From: Daldinia sp. FL1419
Taxonomy: Eukaryota > Ascomycota > Sordariomycetes > Xylariales > Hypoxylaceae
Direction: 5' to 3'
Length of the DNA stretch: 64,000 nucleotides
Assembly: GCA_025201765.1 (NCBI GenBank)
Contig: MU623493.1
Coordinates: 1 to 64,000 of the forward strand
The notes beneath the pieces were generated by a model. The model worked only from the letters and a program-made list of their open reading frames with translations, was not told where the DNA came from and searched no databases. Below are positions 46,103 through 59,400 of the stretch, one piece after another. A program made the position numbers and the translations under genes. Each line of letters opens with the position of its first letter. The stretch's first letter is position 1.

Positions 46103-46980
46103 TGTGATACATCAAAGCGTATCGGTCGTCGAAAATGCAATAGCTACAAAAAAAAACTCATCCACCGTGAACATGTATATCAAATAGAACCATCCGTAGT
46201 TTAAAAGTAAGGATTCGTTCCAGGATACCCGGGTTCTCCCCGCAGACCTGAGTAAGTGCACGATTCCGAATATGCACTAATGGAGGCGAGGACCATTAGC
46301 TCCGGCCCGTACGGTATTTGTATTTTCTTACCCGCAAGCGCAAAAGGGCATTTCATTGCATATTGCCTTATTCCCCTCCCTCTTCGGCACCTACCGAAAA
46401 AGTCACCTGTACTAAATAAACAACCCCACGATATGCTTCAAGCATCGCACGATAACGCTCTTTAAATCCCAAACCCCGTCCTCTCTAAACAGCATGGGAT
46501 GAAAGGCTGCCAATAAATAAATAAAATCCGCCGTCGTCCGGCTATCGCAAACGAGAGGGGAACACGATGGGATTTGACAAAAAGGAAGGCTCGAGCACCT
46601 GATAATGATGATTGCATTCTGCAACGCACGAGCTTCAGTGACGTCATGGACCACCGATAGATCCTCGGCGACGCTATAAATAGCGACTAGGGTTAGACGG
46701 CCAAGATGCTTCTACATTGTTCCGGAACGGACTCGAGTTGTGATAGGTAGATCCTATGCAATTAATAGAAAAGAAAACTTCAAAGTTGAATAACCATAGG
46801 CTACAGAGTACAGCTATTCGTCTCATTACAGGTACGTTCGTTGCTTTAAACAATAATAACAACAATACAGATTTACGCAAAGCATCGCTTTTTCAATATT
46901 TTCTACGGAGTACACGTGTTCGCTACATTAACCGCTTTTCTAACACCTGCAGAAAAGCACTCCTTAGTTTGAGTGCCTTA
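46103..46980. other. Intergenic region
   Basis: About 880 bp with no supported gene. Short ORFs occur on both strands (46256-46465 plus, 46412-46654 minus) but carry no motif. Confidence 0.5.
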
Positions 46981-49284
46981 TTATACTTCCTCCGTAGCCT
47001 CAGGCTTATCGCATTCGGCAGCGGGCTTCGCCGCTCTCGGCTTCTTCTTGCGCTTGTTGCTTCCGGTGCCGGACCCCGTCGGCGCCTCGCGTATCCACCT
47101 CGCAACCGCTTCCGCACGTTCCGTAAGGATGGGATACTCCCTTCCGTCATCTACGGCCCAGCGTTTTGGGCCAGCGTGAGGGCTGGGAACGCCACCGCTG
47201 GTGGTGCTTGCGTGGTCAGCCTCAGCTCTCCGTTGGCGGGCAAGTATTGCAGCTTTAAAACTGGCCTCATCGTTGACACGTTCGTCCTCTAACGCTTCGA
47301 TGATAGCTTGCTGTCGCATCCTCTCCTTCCGCTGCTCGTCGGTCTCTGAAAGGCTTGTGCCACCAGTGATCGATAGAGCATTGACGCTTGCGGTTGCGGT
47401 AGATACCCCGTTTGTCGACACCGGGATTGGTAGCGGGGCGGGGGCGCAGAGAGCTTCCCAGCTTGTCGAGAGTTCGATCCAATTCTCAGCTCGCCGGAGA
47501 ACCTCAATCCAGTCCGCTCGCGCAGGGGACCTGCTAGCCTGGAAAACCGGATAGCCATCAGCAAGGCGTGCGAGCCGTGCGACCATATGTGCATGACGCT
47601 GTAATTCTTTCGCCGAAGTCTGAATGAGAGTGTGGCACAATAATAGAGAATGTAGCGCGTCGGTCAGTAACGGATGATAGGTAACCATTTCGGTGGTTGT
47701 CCGAATCGAATCCATAACAGCACTACCCGGGGATACGAGCTCCGTCGAGGGGTACGGCGGTAGATCTGCCGGAGGTGTGGCGGAGAAGAGAGAGGATAAC
47801 TCATACACCGTATGACTAGGAGAGGTTCCCGTAGGGCTACTTGGGTCTTGAGATGCATGGCGGGGTTGGTTGTAATACCTTTTACTACGATGAGTCGCAT
47901 GGTTTACTTGGCGACTAAAATCGTCCGATATCTCGATGGGTAGGTTGGGCGAATAATGGAAGTGTTTGAGATACTCCATATAGTCTCGCAGCGCACGTTT
48001 TGCATAAACACGCACTGCTTTGCGTACTTCTAGTAACTTTTTAGATAGACCTTTATTCTCAAAGTCTTCTACTTGTGGTGGCGCTGCTGAACCGCCATTA
48101 GTAGTGCCATTGCTGGCACCGTTCGTACCATTCTGAGAAGTTGCGTTCTGTTCGATAGGCGAATCAGGGAGCGCGAGCGGGACATGATCGCAGGCTAGGG
48201 TAAGATAGCAACCAGCCCGCTGAAATAGAAGCTGTACTTCTATACTGCTCGGTTGGTCTCTTTCGTCGAGAGGAGGGTTATCTCGTCGCCGCCGAGTTTT
48301 CTGTTCTAGTTGCATCGATTCATACTCTAATGCCGGTGTGTGCCGCGGTTGCTGAAGACGGTACACCCCCAGCGCCGAGGTCAAGTCACGAACCGCACCC
48401 TCAAAGTCTTCCTTAAACATCCGAACAATAGCGCGAGTTCTTAGGGGCTCGCAGTCAGAAGGTCGTTGCCCTATTATAAGATCCAGTGCGCGGAAGTCTG
48501 TACATTCAGCAAGCTGCCTCGATGGTATCTTCTCATGGAAGAAATGGACGTAATTAGCATCGGGATCATCCGAAGCTCTTTGTAAGACAAGACTTGCGAC
48601 ATTTTCCAAAGTCGAGGTAGATTGCATCGTCGCCACGCTTGATGCTATTTCATCCAAATGATAGGCGCGCGACAACTTCTGAGTGGCTTGCTCTCGCATT
48701 CGGAATTTCCTCTCTGGACTTAGCTTTGCGCCGGAATTGTTCCCGAATCCAAGTCCTAAGGCTTGCATATGATGCGCTGCTCCGCCTGCTAATGAGTTAG
48801 ACAATGTCGATGATGCGACGCCATTCGCGGCCCGTACAGCCAGATCAGTAGCACCATCCACAAGCTGTCTTATCTTGACCAGGTCGTAAAATACAGCCGG
48901 GTCAACAGGACGGGGTAACGGCATGTAATAGTTCGCATTGGCCAAGGTCTCAAGGACCTCGAGCGGTAGCTGCAGCCATGGTCCATGGAACGAGGATATG
49001 TAACGCCAGTGTCTGTGGTAGCGAATTATAAGCTACCAATATATATATATATATATACTTATAATAAATGATAAACAAGGTACGACTCACTTATTTCGAC
49101 AAATTACAAGCGCAGATGAGGAGGAGGAGGAGGAGGAGGAGGAGGAGGAAGAAGAAGACTGAGGCGCAGGAGAAGTTGGCTTCTTCTTATTTGTTGACGA
49201 TGACGCTGTCGAGGCTTGTGCAGTAGCCTGTGCCTCTATGGTAGGAGTTTCGCCCGTTGTGGGCTTCTTGTTCTTTTTACCCAT
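46981..49284 (-). CDS. Conserved fungal protein of unknown function, TPR-like region
   Basis: Two exons on the minus strand, 49284-49091 and 49012-46981, giving 741 aa. Exon 1 encodes a Lys-rich start (MGKKNKKP), a Ser/Thr/Ala-rich linker and a run of about 17 Ser from a CTC/TCC tract, then ALVICRNK. Exon 2 continues HWRYISSFHGPWLQLPLEVLE, a conserved-looking block. Around residues 200-240 the segment RTRAIVRMFKEDFEGAVRDLTSALGVYR has the helix spacing of a tetratricopeptide repeat. Asn/Gly/Ser-rich inserts separate helical blocks, and the C-terminus is basic (KRKKKPRAAKP), possibly a nuclear signal. I recognise it as a conserved fungal type but no function can be named. Starting inside exon 2 would rely on a non-ATG codon; the exon 1 model is better. 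Confidence 0.75.
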
Positions 49285-50450
49285 TGCGCATTGGTGGTAG
49301 ACTTATTTTAGGTGCGCCCCCAATGATAACTCCCAATAGAAAAAAGAAATAAAAAATATAGACGTAGGTGTATATGAGGTATGATTGATATTCGAATCGT
49401 TGCAGTATTTTACATAAGAAAACTAGAGAACAGGTGGCGAGATTTTTACGGGCGATATTATATATCGTGAGTGAGTCTCAAAGGTAAGTCGCAAAAAGTC
49501 GCAAAGTTTCGGCAACTAGCTACTACTTTTTTTTATTTTATGAAGTTGAAATGCTACTAAACTTTATGGTCCATGGGTTGTAGACGGATTACGAAAAGCT
49601 CAATTGCGTCGGCGATTCGGCGTGGCGCGCCTATTTTTCTTATCTGAAAGCTAGTTAATAACTAAAGTATATTACATACTTACGTACCTTTATCGCCACG
49701 TGATGAGCATTTTTATTTTGATTCATTGTTTCAATTCTTTTGTCCTTGCACCTGCATTCGATTCGATATCTACATTCATCCAATGTCGGGTAAAAGTACC
49801 TCCTAACAAGGCAGGTACCTAAAAACTGAAAAAAACCACTGAAAAAAAAAAATTTTTCTTTAAAATAAAAATAATAGGAAAAATCTGCAAAAACTCAGCC
49901 AAGACCCGGTTTGACCCTGTTTTTACTCCCGGGACTTCACTACGTCCCTAGGGGACCGCCCCGATTACTCGCTCCAGTTGTAATTTAGCTACCTATATAA
50001 CCTTACTTGCGGAAGGGACAAGGTGATAAGGGAGTATCACGTAGAAAGTACCTACCTCATTTAATATCCCTACGTGAGGAAAGTAGAGTCATACCTACCT
50101 GAATCTTCACTTAGGTACCTACTAGGTAATCAACATCATTTCAGCCATTAGCGCTACGATGCATACCATACGAGGTTTTATTTATCCTGAATATTTCATA
50201 GTCACTCATATCATTGCGATAACACAACAGACCGAATATCATTCATTTTCTGGTGGATTTCTTATTAACTAGTCATAATTCCTTTAAATCTCAAACCCGA
50301 ATCTCAATCATTCTTCATACAGGTCAACTAGAAAGATGACCGGACATATGATTGATAGATGGAACCGGCTGTTATTGGTATCCGGATATATCCATAGGAA
50401 ACTTACCCCCTATGTAGTATGTGCAAGTCTAGATCCTTTAGCTTACAGCA
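49285..50450. other. Intergenic region, 1.17 kb
   Basis: Promoter side of the TPR-like gene, then A-rich DNA (49836-49880) and TAGGTA/TACCTA words (49985-50130). No gene. Confidence 0.5.
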
Positions 50451-51953
50451 TTAGCTTCCCTTAATCTCTCTCTTCCATTCCTTCTTCACTTCTTCTAGGA
50501 GGCCATCCTGCATCAAGACATCCACAGCAGTACCTGCGAGCGCTTTACCCACTCGCAGACATCGCTCAAAGGCAACCCTTGTTCCAGCCGCCTTGGCAAA
50601 TTCCGGGTTATGAGGTCCATTTCCTCCCGGTCCCGGCGGAATTGCAAACCCTGCGCTCAAGCTAGGCATAGCGTAACTTATATCACCTTGGTCCGTACTA
50701 GCCATTGTTCGACCTCCGGCCTCATCCAAATTATCATTTCCCGGAATTGGCTGCGGAGGCGAAAGCGCGTTGAAATGCTTTCGATAGGAAGCACCCAGCA
50801 CTCGGTTGGGAACGTGGTCGGCGTAGGATTGCACATGCGTCATCTTAAGTCTTGCACCTGTCGCCGTTGCTCCCGCTTCGAAGCAGGCATCAACCTTCTT
50901 CTTCAGTTCCTCTACCCTCCCTTGGGTGTTTGCGCGAGTAACGAAATTACCAGCCGTATATGCATGAATTATGTTTGGCCGTACCCCGCCATCCGTAATA
51001 TTCCCCTGGATGACATCACCAGGCATTGTTTGCTGACGGAGGACCGATAATGCATTATAAGATGTGATTAACGCGTCAAGAGCGTTGATTCCCAGCCAGG
51101 GACTTGCTGCTGCGTCTAATATGTTTATATTAGTGTCATCCTTCTTCGGTATTGGGGGAAACAGCTGGAAGTAACTTACGAGCTTCGCGGCCAAAGTATT
51201 CAACCTTGAATGCGGTATACGCGGATGTTCTCATCAGAGCAGTATCTTTAACGATGCCGGGATGAGATATCAAATTGATGTCGACATTGTAATCCCGGTA
51301 AGCTCCGGCTTTCAACAGTTTGATTTTGCCGCCACCCCCTATAAGAGATCAGAATGCATCTCTCGTACAACGTGATATTTAGTTCGGATGTCCCGGCTGA
51401 ATAGATGATACCTCTAGTCGCCTAAGCTTTGCCTTACCTTCTTCTGCGGGGGTTCCGAACACGACGACTTTCCCGCTCAATTGATGCTCCTCCATTATCT
51501 CGGCCGTCGCTAACCCGCCTGCTACGGAAGCGGTAGCAATAAGGTTGTGACCACACGCATGTCCAATGCCATCTAACGCATCTATAAGCTCGGTCAGACC
51601 TTTCTGTGTCACTAATCAATTTGGCATGATGTACCCATTTCAACGTTGAAGGATACAACCGGACCCTTCTTCCCACTGTCGAATACAGCAACCCAGGCTG
51701 TATCTAAACCATAAGCAGATGGTGTCACCTTCCATCCCGGCTTACTGGCCATGAATTTCGTCAGCGTCTCGTGCGCAATGAATTCCTTGTAGCCAAGTTC
51801 CGGGTTGTCGTGTATCTTTTTGTTAACCGGCCACAACTCATCTGCAATACTATCGATGAAATTGCTAATCTCGCCGAGATAACCCGGTTCGGATTGAGCG
51901 AGGTCAGCATCTTCATGTGTAACAAGGACGAAGTCGTCCAGCTGTTGATCCAT
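50451..51953 (-). CDS. M20-family amidohydrolase (aminoacylase/PM20D2-like)
   Basis: Four exons on the minus strand: 51953-51635, 51581-51438, 51338-51180, 51115-50451, giving 428 aa. Peptidase M20 metal-site motif DGIGHACGHN has His114 and His118. EEGGGGK follows, with the catalytic Glu pair of the family. The dimerisation/lid segment REAHAAASPWLGINALDAL contains the conserved second-shell His. These enzymes hydrolyse amide bonds of N-acyl amino acids or dipeptides using metal ions. No signal peptide, so cytosolic. It is divergent from a Dal5-like permease whose ATG lies about 680 bp away, so the two may share a regulatory region and act in uptake and cleavage of the same nitrogen compounds (inference). 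Confidence 0.88.
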
Positions 51954-52628
51954 CGTGCCGGCGTAATTCACAAAGCCCTATAAAAGTATGCCGAATAAGA
52001 ACTCACGGAGTGTGTGTTCACGAGAACAAGTTGGCGTTATTAAATAAGTGCATCTGCGAACCCTGAGGTCTCCCCGGGTTTGAAGTTCTAATTAGCCTAG
52101 GTGTCCTCCTATCCGCCAGCTCCCAAGTTGATGATTCCAATGTAACGATCAAGGTTCAGCTGCAGGTGTCTATATTAGGGGGGTACGTATCCATACCCAG
52201 GTACCCGACGTAGGGGTGTCACCTATCACATGTAGCTAGGCTACCAGGTAGCTTACCCCACGTATGCAACCTAACGGTTAGGTATCTACGAGTTTTATGA
52301 ATCAAACTACTTTGAAGTCATAAAGTATTGACTTACAAGATAATTCAAGCGCATTCTCCCTTACTTATCTCTTTTAGTTTCTTTTTCCCAATCCGAGTTG
52401 TCTGAATTTTTTTTTTTTAATGTTTTTATAGTCCCTACCATTGATTTACAAGGCTTATGCACCCAAGGGATGGCTTGCTCGAATCATTATGAGAAGACTG
52501 AATATCATTCTTTCTTAAACCCGACAAGGGTAGCTGCATGGCGTTGCAGTTGGCCTACAGAAAACGCTTTTGCAATCACTAACGAAACTTGAAGACCACA
52601 TCTCATAATACGATAAATTACAATCGAA
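51954..52628. promoter_or_regulatory. Shared divergent intergenic region, M20 hydrolase / MFS permease
   Basis: About 675 bp separating two outward-facing start codons, so it must hold both promoters. AT-rich with CCTAGGTAT-type words. No specific regulator site was identified with confidence. Confidence 0.6.
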
Positions 52629-54541
52629 ATGGCTTCTGAGAAGCAAGCAGGTCAACAGGCCATCGCGTCTTCCGATGTTCACGATACAAAGGCAGTAGAA
52701 CTAGACATCAAAGATGAGGCAGGCGATTTGGCTGCGAGAGCTTTAATGAGTGACAAAGTGGACGAAGAAACGTCTCGGAAAATTGGACGAAAGATAGATA
52801 TTTGCATCTTACCTTTCTTATGCGTTACTTATGCCTTGATGTTCATCGACAAGACTTCCCTGGGCTACTCGTCAGTATATGGAATCATACCCGATAACAA
52901 GCTCCAGGGTCAGGATTACTCTTGGGCAAGTTCAATATTCTATTTCGGTAAAGCCTTATTAGCTGTCTACCTAATATAACTGGTAGCAGACGCTAATAGT
53001 GGCAGGTTACCTTATTGCTGAGTATCCCGGCATCGCCATTATCCAGAGGTTCCCAGTAGCCAAGTTTTTAGGAGTGAATATAGTGCTATGGGGCGCTATC
53101 CTCATGACAACAGCGGCATGTTCTTCTTTTGCTGGTCTCGCTATAGTGCGGTTTTTCCTGGGCGTGGTCGAGGCGACAATTTCACCCGGCTTCGTGGCTG
53201 TTACCGGAATGTGGTGGACTAGACAGGAGCAAGCAGGCCGGTCTGCTCTCTGGATCTCTTTCCTCGGAGTTGGCAGTTTCGTCGGGACCCTCTTAGCCTA
53301 TGGCATCGGCCACATAGAGGGTTCCCTATCTACTTGGTATGGCAACATGCTCATTCCCATGTACATTGATAATAAGGTCACCCGGAGAGCATCCTTGCCC
53401 TTATATTAAACTAGAGTTTACCTTGATTTTTCCATCGGTGCTAACATTCATCTTAGGAAGTACATATACCTAATACTAGGGAGTTTTACTATCGTATGGG
53501 GCACAGTTTTTGCCTTTTTTGTGCCTGACAGCCCGGCAAGCGTCCAGTGGTTGAATGAGGATGAGAAAGTCGTGGCCGTCCAGCGAGTGATTGAGAACAA
53601 GACGGGTACCAAATCACGCCGACTCGCTCGTGACCAAGTCATTGAAGCTATTATTGACCCCAAAATACTTGTTCTCGGGTTGATCTCCTTCGCCAATGCT
53701 ATCGCATCCGGCGGGTTGAGCTTCGGCTCTCTGATAATCTCGGGTTTTGGATTTGATCCGCTTCAAACTACCCTATTGAATCTGCCCCTTTCCGCGGTTC
53801 AAGTTGTAGCGCAGCTCGGCTCCGGGGTTCTTACTGCCTACATTAGCAATTCTCGTTTGCATATAGGATCTTTGGCCATGATTCCACCCGTAAGTGTTAC
53901 TCCTCATTACAACGACAGACCACTAATTAACAATTACTTAAGATCGTAGGGACCGTCTTAATTAACCAGCTTCGGCCGACAAACATATGGGGAAGACTTG
54001 TAGGAGTCTGGTTGCTCGTAAGTGCTGATGTTAACTTCCAAGTATTAAAATATTGGGCTGTGCATCCGCTCTAAGTTCAGTATACACATTCATTTCTAAT
54101 TTACCAAATATAGGGCTCTTATCCCGTAGGATTTATGATAATCCTTGGCCTTCTCGCGACCAACATCGCTGGTAGTACTAAGAAATCTATAGCCTCGGGC
54201 TGGGTATTTGTCTGCTATTGCGTTGGTCAAATCGCTGGGCCGCAGTTCTTCGTAAGCAAAGAAGCTCCAGCCTACCACGGCGGCATTGTAGCCATGCTCT
54301 GCGGTTTCATTCTGAATTTGGTTCTGAACCAAATTTTGCGATTTCTTTACGTACTTGAGAACAAGAAGCGAGATAAGGCGTTAGAAGGCAAATCAGAGGA
54401 TGAGCTCAACGCGATGGAAAGGGGGAGCAATCTGCAGGGTTTCGAAGACGTCTCTGACGAGAATAACGTAAGTCTTCTCGCAGATTAACAAGACAGTTCA
54501 GATCTAATATCAAGCAGGCTATGTTTCGTTACGCGTTATGA
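52629..54541 (+). CDS. Dal5-like MFS transporter (anion:cation symporter family)
   Basis: Six exons: 52629-52947, 53006-53336, 53457-53889, 53943-54017, 54114-54467, 54518-54541, giving 511 aa. After a cytosolic N-terminus come about 12 membrane segments. ACS/Dal5 landmarks are DKTSLGYSSVYG at TM1 and RFFLGVVEATISPGF...MWWTRQEQAGRSALW. The central loop (PDSPASVQWLNEDEKVVAVQRV) is typical. The last exon of 8 codons gives the family's FRY-x-L end. Yeast Dal5 takes up allantoate, ureidosuccinate and dipeptides; related members take up carboxylates or vitamins, so the substrate is not decided. The adjacent M20 hydrolase would suit a peptide- or amide-like substrate. Reading through 54468 instead would give a short alternative tail (VSLLAD). 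Confidence 0.85.
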
Positions 54542-54660
54542 TCTAACATCAAGCTGCCGAGCTTCGATAAAAAGGAGAGGACTACACACTGATTTTATTC
54601 TAGTGTTGAAGCTAAAATTTATAGCTGCTGTATTTATCCTTGTGTGCAATAAACGCACAT

Positions 54661-55373
54661 TCAAACACCTTGCTCCTTGGCCGCCTCTCGTCGTTGAGTA
54701 GAGACTCTAGTCTTCTCCTCTATGTTATGTGCATCTACAATACTGAGCATCTGTCCACCCTTCTCTACACGATTCTGGCCGCCGAATAACGAATCGTCTC
54801 GGGAATACAAAACCACACGAAGACGGCTAAAACAAAGTTCATCGCCATGAAGAAGAATAGACTTTTTAACCCTTCCCTAACAAGGAAAATAGGGAATAAT
54901 TGTTGGAATACGGCGTCGGCAGCTTTCTGCATCTGGGAACACATTACAACTGCCTGCGCGCGGACGTTCATACTAAATACCTCCGAGGTCCATATCCATG
55001 TTGTAGCTCCCCACGAGGGCTTGTAGAAGAATATGAAGAGGAATAGGAGGAAGACGATGGCTATACCGATAGGCTGTGTCTTTGTGGTTGTGCCTTCGGC
55101 TCCGATTACGTCGAGCGTCATCATGCCGACGACAGGGACGATTAGCATGCAAATCCCCATGCCAATTCTAGGCCGATTAAGTTTGCATCTTTTTTCTTTA
55201 GGCCGAATATGTTAGCCTAACTTTGTATGTCATAGGATGATAGTCGGCCATTCGGGGAACCTTACAGTATCGAGATCAAACCACTCGAGCCGGTTGTCCG
55301 AACCCTGCGCAGCGTTGAAGACCGAGGCATCGTAACCGTAGAGGACCATACACATGGCCGCCACGAGGGTCAT
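54661..55373 (-). pseudogene. MFS sugar transporter pseudogene, internally deleted and frameshifted
   Basis: Minus-strand remains. 55373-55266 reads like the first membrane helix of a hexose transporter (MTLVAAMCMVLYGYDASVF). 55188-54765 jumps directly to the last helices (IGMGICMLIVPVVGMMTL... PSWGATTWIWTSEVFSMNVR, FCIPET). The roughly 300 residues between, most of TM2-TM8, are missing. After PET, the next family segment (DDSLFGGQNRVEKG) continues in another frame, ending at a TGA at 54661-54663. An intron-like donor (GTAAGG) near 55265 leads into an out-of-frame fragment of the TM1-TM2 loop (ANLIG). It cannot make a working transporter and looks like a single decayed copy. Confidence 0.75.
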
Positions 55374-55433
55374 ATACCCAGGTAGTTACTCAGTTTTATA
55401 TTTTTATCTCTTGTCAGATAGATAGGTGTAGGT

Positions 55434-55826
55434 TTAGCAACTTACTAGTTGTAGAGTCTCTTCGAGCTTACCATCTTGACCCCAGTAGTAGTAGAGACGC
55501 TCTTGGGCCTCTCCTTTACCTTCAAAGGTGACTATAGATATTAGACAATGAACGGTTGGCAAATAGTCAAGAGTATAATTTCGGGTAGTTATATATAGGT
55601 ACATACTCTTTGAGTATAAATCTAACAGTCGAGATCCGATCATCTGGGGGCAACCAACCCAGCTCAATCCCACCTCCACGTACATACAAATCAGGATCAT
55701 CTCTCGTCTGCATGTCCATCCCCTCATCCCCGCCGCGATACCTAACACGATGGGTTTCCTACCTGAGCAACATCTCACTCCCCAGCTGAACCCAGCGGAG
55801 AGACCTCGCCCAAGCGACCGGATCAC
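55434..55826 (-). other. Possible coding remnant, unrecognised
   Basis: Minus-strand open segments can be joined across a GTATGT donor near 55607 to read DDRISTVRFILKE then FTFEGKGEAQERLYYYW, which is coding-like. An upstream ATG in frame cannot be reached without a stop. I do not recognise the family. It lies directly upstream of the transporter pseudogene and may be part of the same decayed locus. Confidence 0.35.
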
Positions 55827-56470
55827 ATATCCCGTCCACCAATCACAGCAATATCCACTACCAACGATCTATCCCCCCATAGCGAGCTTCCCGGGTAGTT
55901 GGGCTGACTACCTAGTCACCGTTAAGACGTAGCGACCGCTACCCTGCTATCGCTAGCTTCCTACTGCAAAGAGCTTGATTGAGATTGGCTTTGCTGCTCC
56001 GTTCGCGCTGTAGGTGTTGGGATTTCGCGTCTTGTATAGTGGTGGTTTACGATGATGTGATTGGTGATGGGCTCGAGTCGAGTTGATGTAAATGTTTCTA
56101 TAAGATAGGCCCAGTTATTACGTTTCTTCTCAATTGAAATATATTGGTTTTACAACGATAGGAAGTTGATAGATATTCATTTACCTAGTAGGACCAGGAC
56201 CATATAACGATGGGCAAATGCTGTAAGCCCCAAAAGACAAACATAAGAGAAACTCAGATCGCCCGTCATTCATTCAACCATTCGCCCGTTCCATCATCTG
56301 TCCGGACAGTAATATCTAAACGCCAAAAAAAGCAATGGTATCTACCAACGGATATTTCCCACATATTTACCTTCCCATCGTGGCATAAAAGCTTCAAGGC
56401 AATCCTTCCAACCCGTATGGAATGACAATGCAAGAAAGATGAAAGAAACTCCGGTCTAGCCCTGCATAAC
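55827..56470. other. Intergenic region
   Basis: No gene supported between the decayed locus and the 3' end of the large regulator gene. Confidence 0.45.
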
Positions 56471-59400
56471 TTATGAATGTCCACCCCAGTTGAAGCCTTG
56501 ATCACCGTTGCCCATAATGTTTGGATACGCCATTCCCATGTTCAAATACGTGTCTATGTCCGTCATGCCCTCGTTCTCTAAAACATCCATGAGCTCGATT
56601 TGCTGCTGTTGGCTCAAGCTTCCTTGCCGCTCCGGCGGGAGTCCATTGGCAAACGGCATATTACCCATATTGATGTCGGTAAAGCCATTTGCACCAGGCG
56701 GATCGTTCCAAAAATTATTACCTAGCCCGTTACCAAAGGCGTATGGCGAAATGAACGGCGGCGGAGGATTGAACCAGTCTGTAACAGTAGTTGGTTGAGG
56801 CAAAGGTCGTTGACCCTGCAACTGGTGTTGCTGTATAGGGGGAATAGTAAAAGCTGGTGGGGCCGTGCGTGATTGTGGTGGAGGCACTGTGTTAGGCGTC
56901 GCGATATCAGAGGGGGTCTGGGCTAAGCTCGTAGTCGAGAGCATTGGGGTAACAGGAAGCGGTGTTCCGATAGCCGAAGCAGTAGCAGTGCTCGTAGACA
57001 CTGATTCCGGAGAGGCTGGTATGTGTTGTACGGGAGACGAAAATGGCGGTGACACTGTTGCGTCAGTGTCAGGTGGACTGTGCTCTTCCATGAGCGTCAT
57101 GTCTCCCTGGGTAAAGTCGGGAGGGAAGTAACTGAAACGACGTCCGGTAGGGTCACTAGATGCTGGGTTTAGGAAGATGGAATTTGACCTAAACGTGGGA
57201 TGTGCGACGTAGTTATTTTCAACTGGGTAATTGTTCATCTCCTCTGGATGAGAACCAAAGACGTAACCAAATTGTGGGTTGAAAGGAGAAACGCCGTTGT
57301 TGGATATGGTTGTCCCACTTGACACATCAGACGCAGAAGGCGAATCGGTGTCTGTTTGGGACGACGGGGTATTAAAAGCGCTTGAGTTCGACTGTGCTGG
57401 CGTTTCATCCGAATCGTAGCTTTGAAGGCATGCTTTTGTGAAAGTAGAATATAATTGAGATGCCGCTGCGGTTCCTGGCCATCTTTCAACACATTGGTCA
57501 ATTATATCTAGTGATATATTGACCAATTCCTGTACTTCATCACGGCTGTGCAACGCCCGGACTTCGGGGTAGGTAACTGCCCACAAAATAGTATTAAGGG
57601 ACATGTAAAGGGTTAGTATGAAAATCCAGGTAATATCGACAGCTGCCGCCATCATCTGTTTGCTAGAGATTTGGACGACGAATGCAGCCGAATCGAAGCA
57701 CTTCGTAGCTGAGCGCACAGAAGGCTTCGGTACTTGGGGGGATGGCCGGTGAAGGGTCATCATCATAACATGAAACCGCCCCGAAAACCTACGATCGTCT
57801 TGTTAGACTACTGGAACTTGGTTTGGGTGTTCGCGTGAAATACATACCATGGCTTGCACCACGCTGGCTCCTCAGGAGATTCCTTAAGCCAGTGATCCAT
57901 CTTAGCCTCCATTAGCCCGAACCACGGATTGCGGTCGTCCTTAGGCTCCAGATACTTCTGTTCGTACAGTCTCCTTCGGATTTCAGATTGGAGCTGTCGC
58001 ATCTTGCAGAAGTGTATGGCAACCAACTTTCTCTCGTCCGGGGGGCCAGGGATGATTCCATCTTCGCGTATATTTGCGTCGTTTACAGTCTCAAAAAATC
58101 TAACGTCGTTTATGTCGTCGCTTTTAGCAAATCCGTTCGGACGCCCCATGACTTGAGCCATGCCGAGTTCTAGATTGCTAACAATCCAACTTAGTCGTCT
58201 TCGCATATCCAAGGTAAGCGGATCACTGACGCCCAGAGAAATAGTCTTCTCATCGGCTAATCCTAGTTGCTGACAGATCCTCGTTGCTAAACCGACGACG
58301 TAGTATACAGCGGTTCGCGTGGGTGTTAACATTGAATATTGGCCAATCAAGACGAGACATTGAAGAGTCTTGAGATCCTTGGGCCGGACAACATCTTCAA
58401 AGTACTTCATTGCAGCTTGGTAGTAGCTATCAGCGAGCCCTGCGTATGTCGTGTCTAATTTTTGCATGCTGGTTGCCATAACTAATCGTACGACGAAATT
58501 CTGGTACGGATCTGTACTCCCAGCATAAACATCTTCGACTGTCCTCTCCAATACCTTCTCGTGAAGAGTCGGAGTGAATACTTGGGCTAAAGCGGGTTAT
58601 TAGCTTGGGAGCTTTTCTAACATTTGGAGGACAAGGGAACAACCCACCTCGTTGATGAAAAACCTCTACAAGCCTATCAGCAATGCCCCTACTCGGAAGA
58701 TTCTGCGCTGGAACGGCACTGATAATGGGATAACTCTTCTTCCTTGCCGAGATTGGGGGCGGTATGGTAAAGGATTGCGATCGCATTCCTGAAAAACTGG
58801 CGCCGGGGGCCGCAGTTGGGTGGCGGTCCCGTAAATCTGGTATCAGCTCCGATATACGCTTCGAGTCGGTGTAGCGTTTGGCCTCCTCCATGAGTATACG
58901 CGTCATGGCAATACCACTAGAGGGTCCAAGATATCTCGGGGTCTCGTCGGTTTCGTTCAGGCGAACTAAACCACCTGGACGAATAAAATCCTCATGGTTC
59001 TTGGGAAAGTCGTCGTCGTCAGTGTATTGGCCAAGTTCGGCCTCAAGCTGTCGGACTTTCTCCTGTAGTTTGACAACGTAGAATCGACTAATCCTCTTTC
59101 CTTTCGTCGTGTCAAAGTACTCGCAAGCAGAGCCGGACCGTTCGCACGGTAGGCAACGAGGCAACGTGGGGTCACAACGTGTTTTCCTCTAGGGAACGAT
59201 CCAGTCAACTCTACAGGCCTTGAAGGAGAGAATTTCTTCCAACAGAGCATAAGTGAGATAATTACTCACCTGGCGACACCGACAGCAAGCTGTTAGTGTA
59301 TGCGCAATGCGGTGCGAGGCTTCACCATCGCCGTTTTCTTCGTTCTTGACAGGCTTTTTTTGTTGCCATTGCTGCGGTGGTCTCGGAGCATGGGACGCAA

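Noticed and set aside
46756..47292. 178-aa plus-strand ORF
   Set aside because: Lies antisense over the 3' end of the TPR-like gene, whose frame continues without interruption and has conserved-looking blocks.
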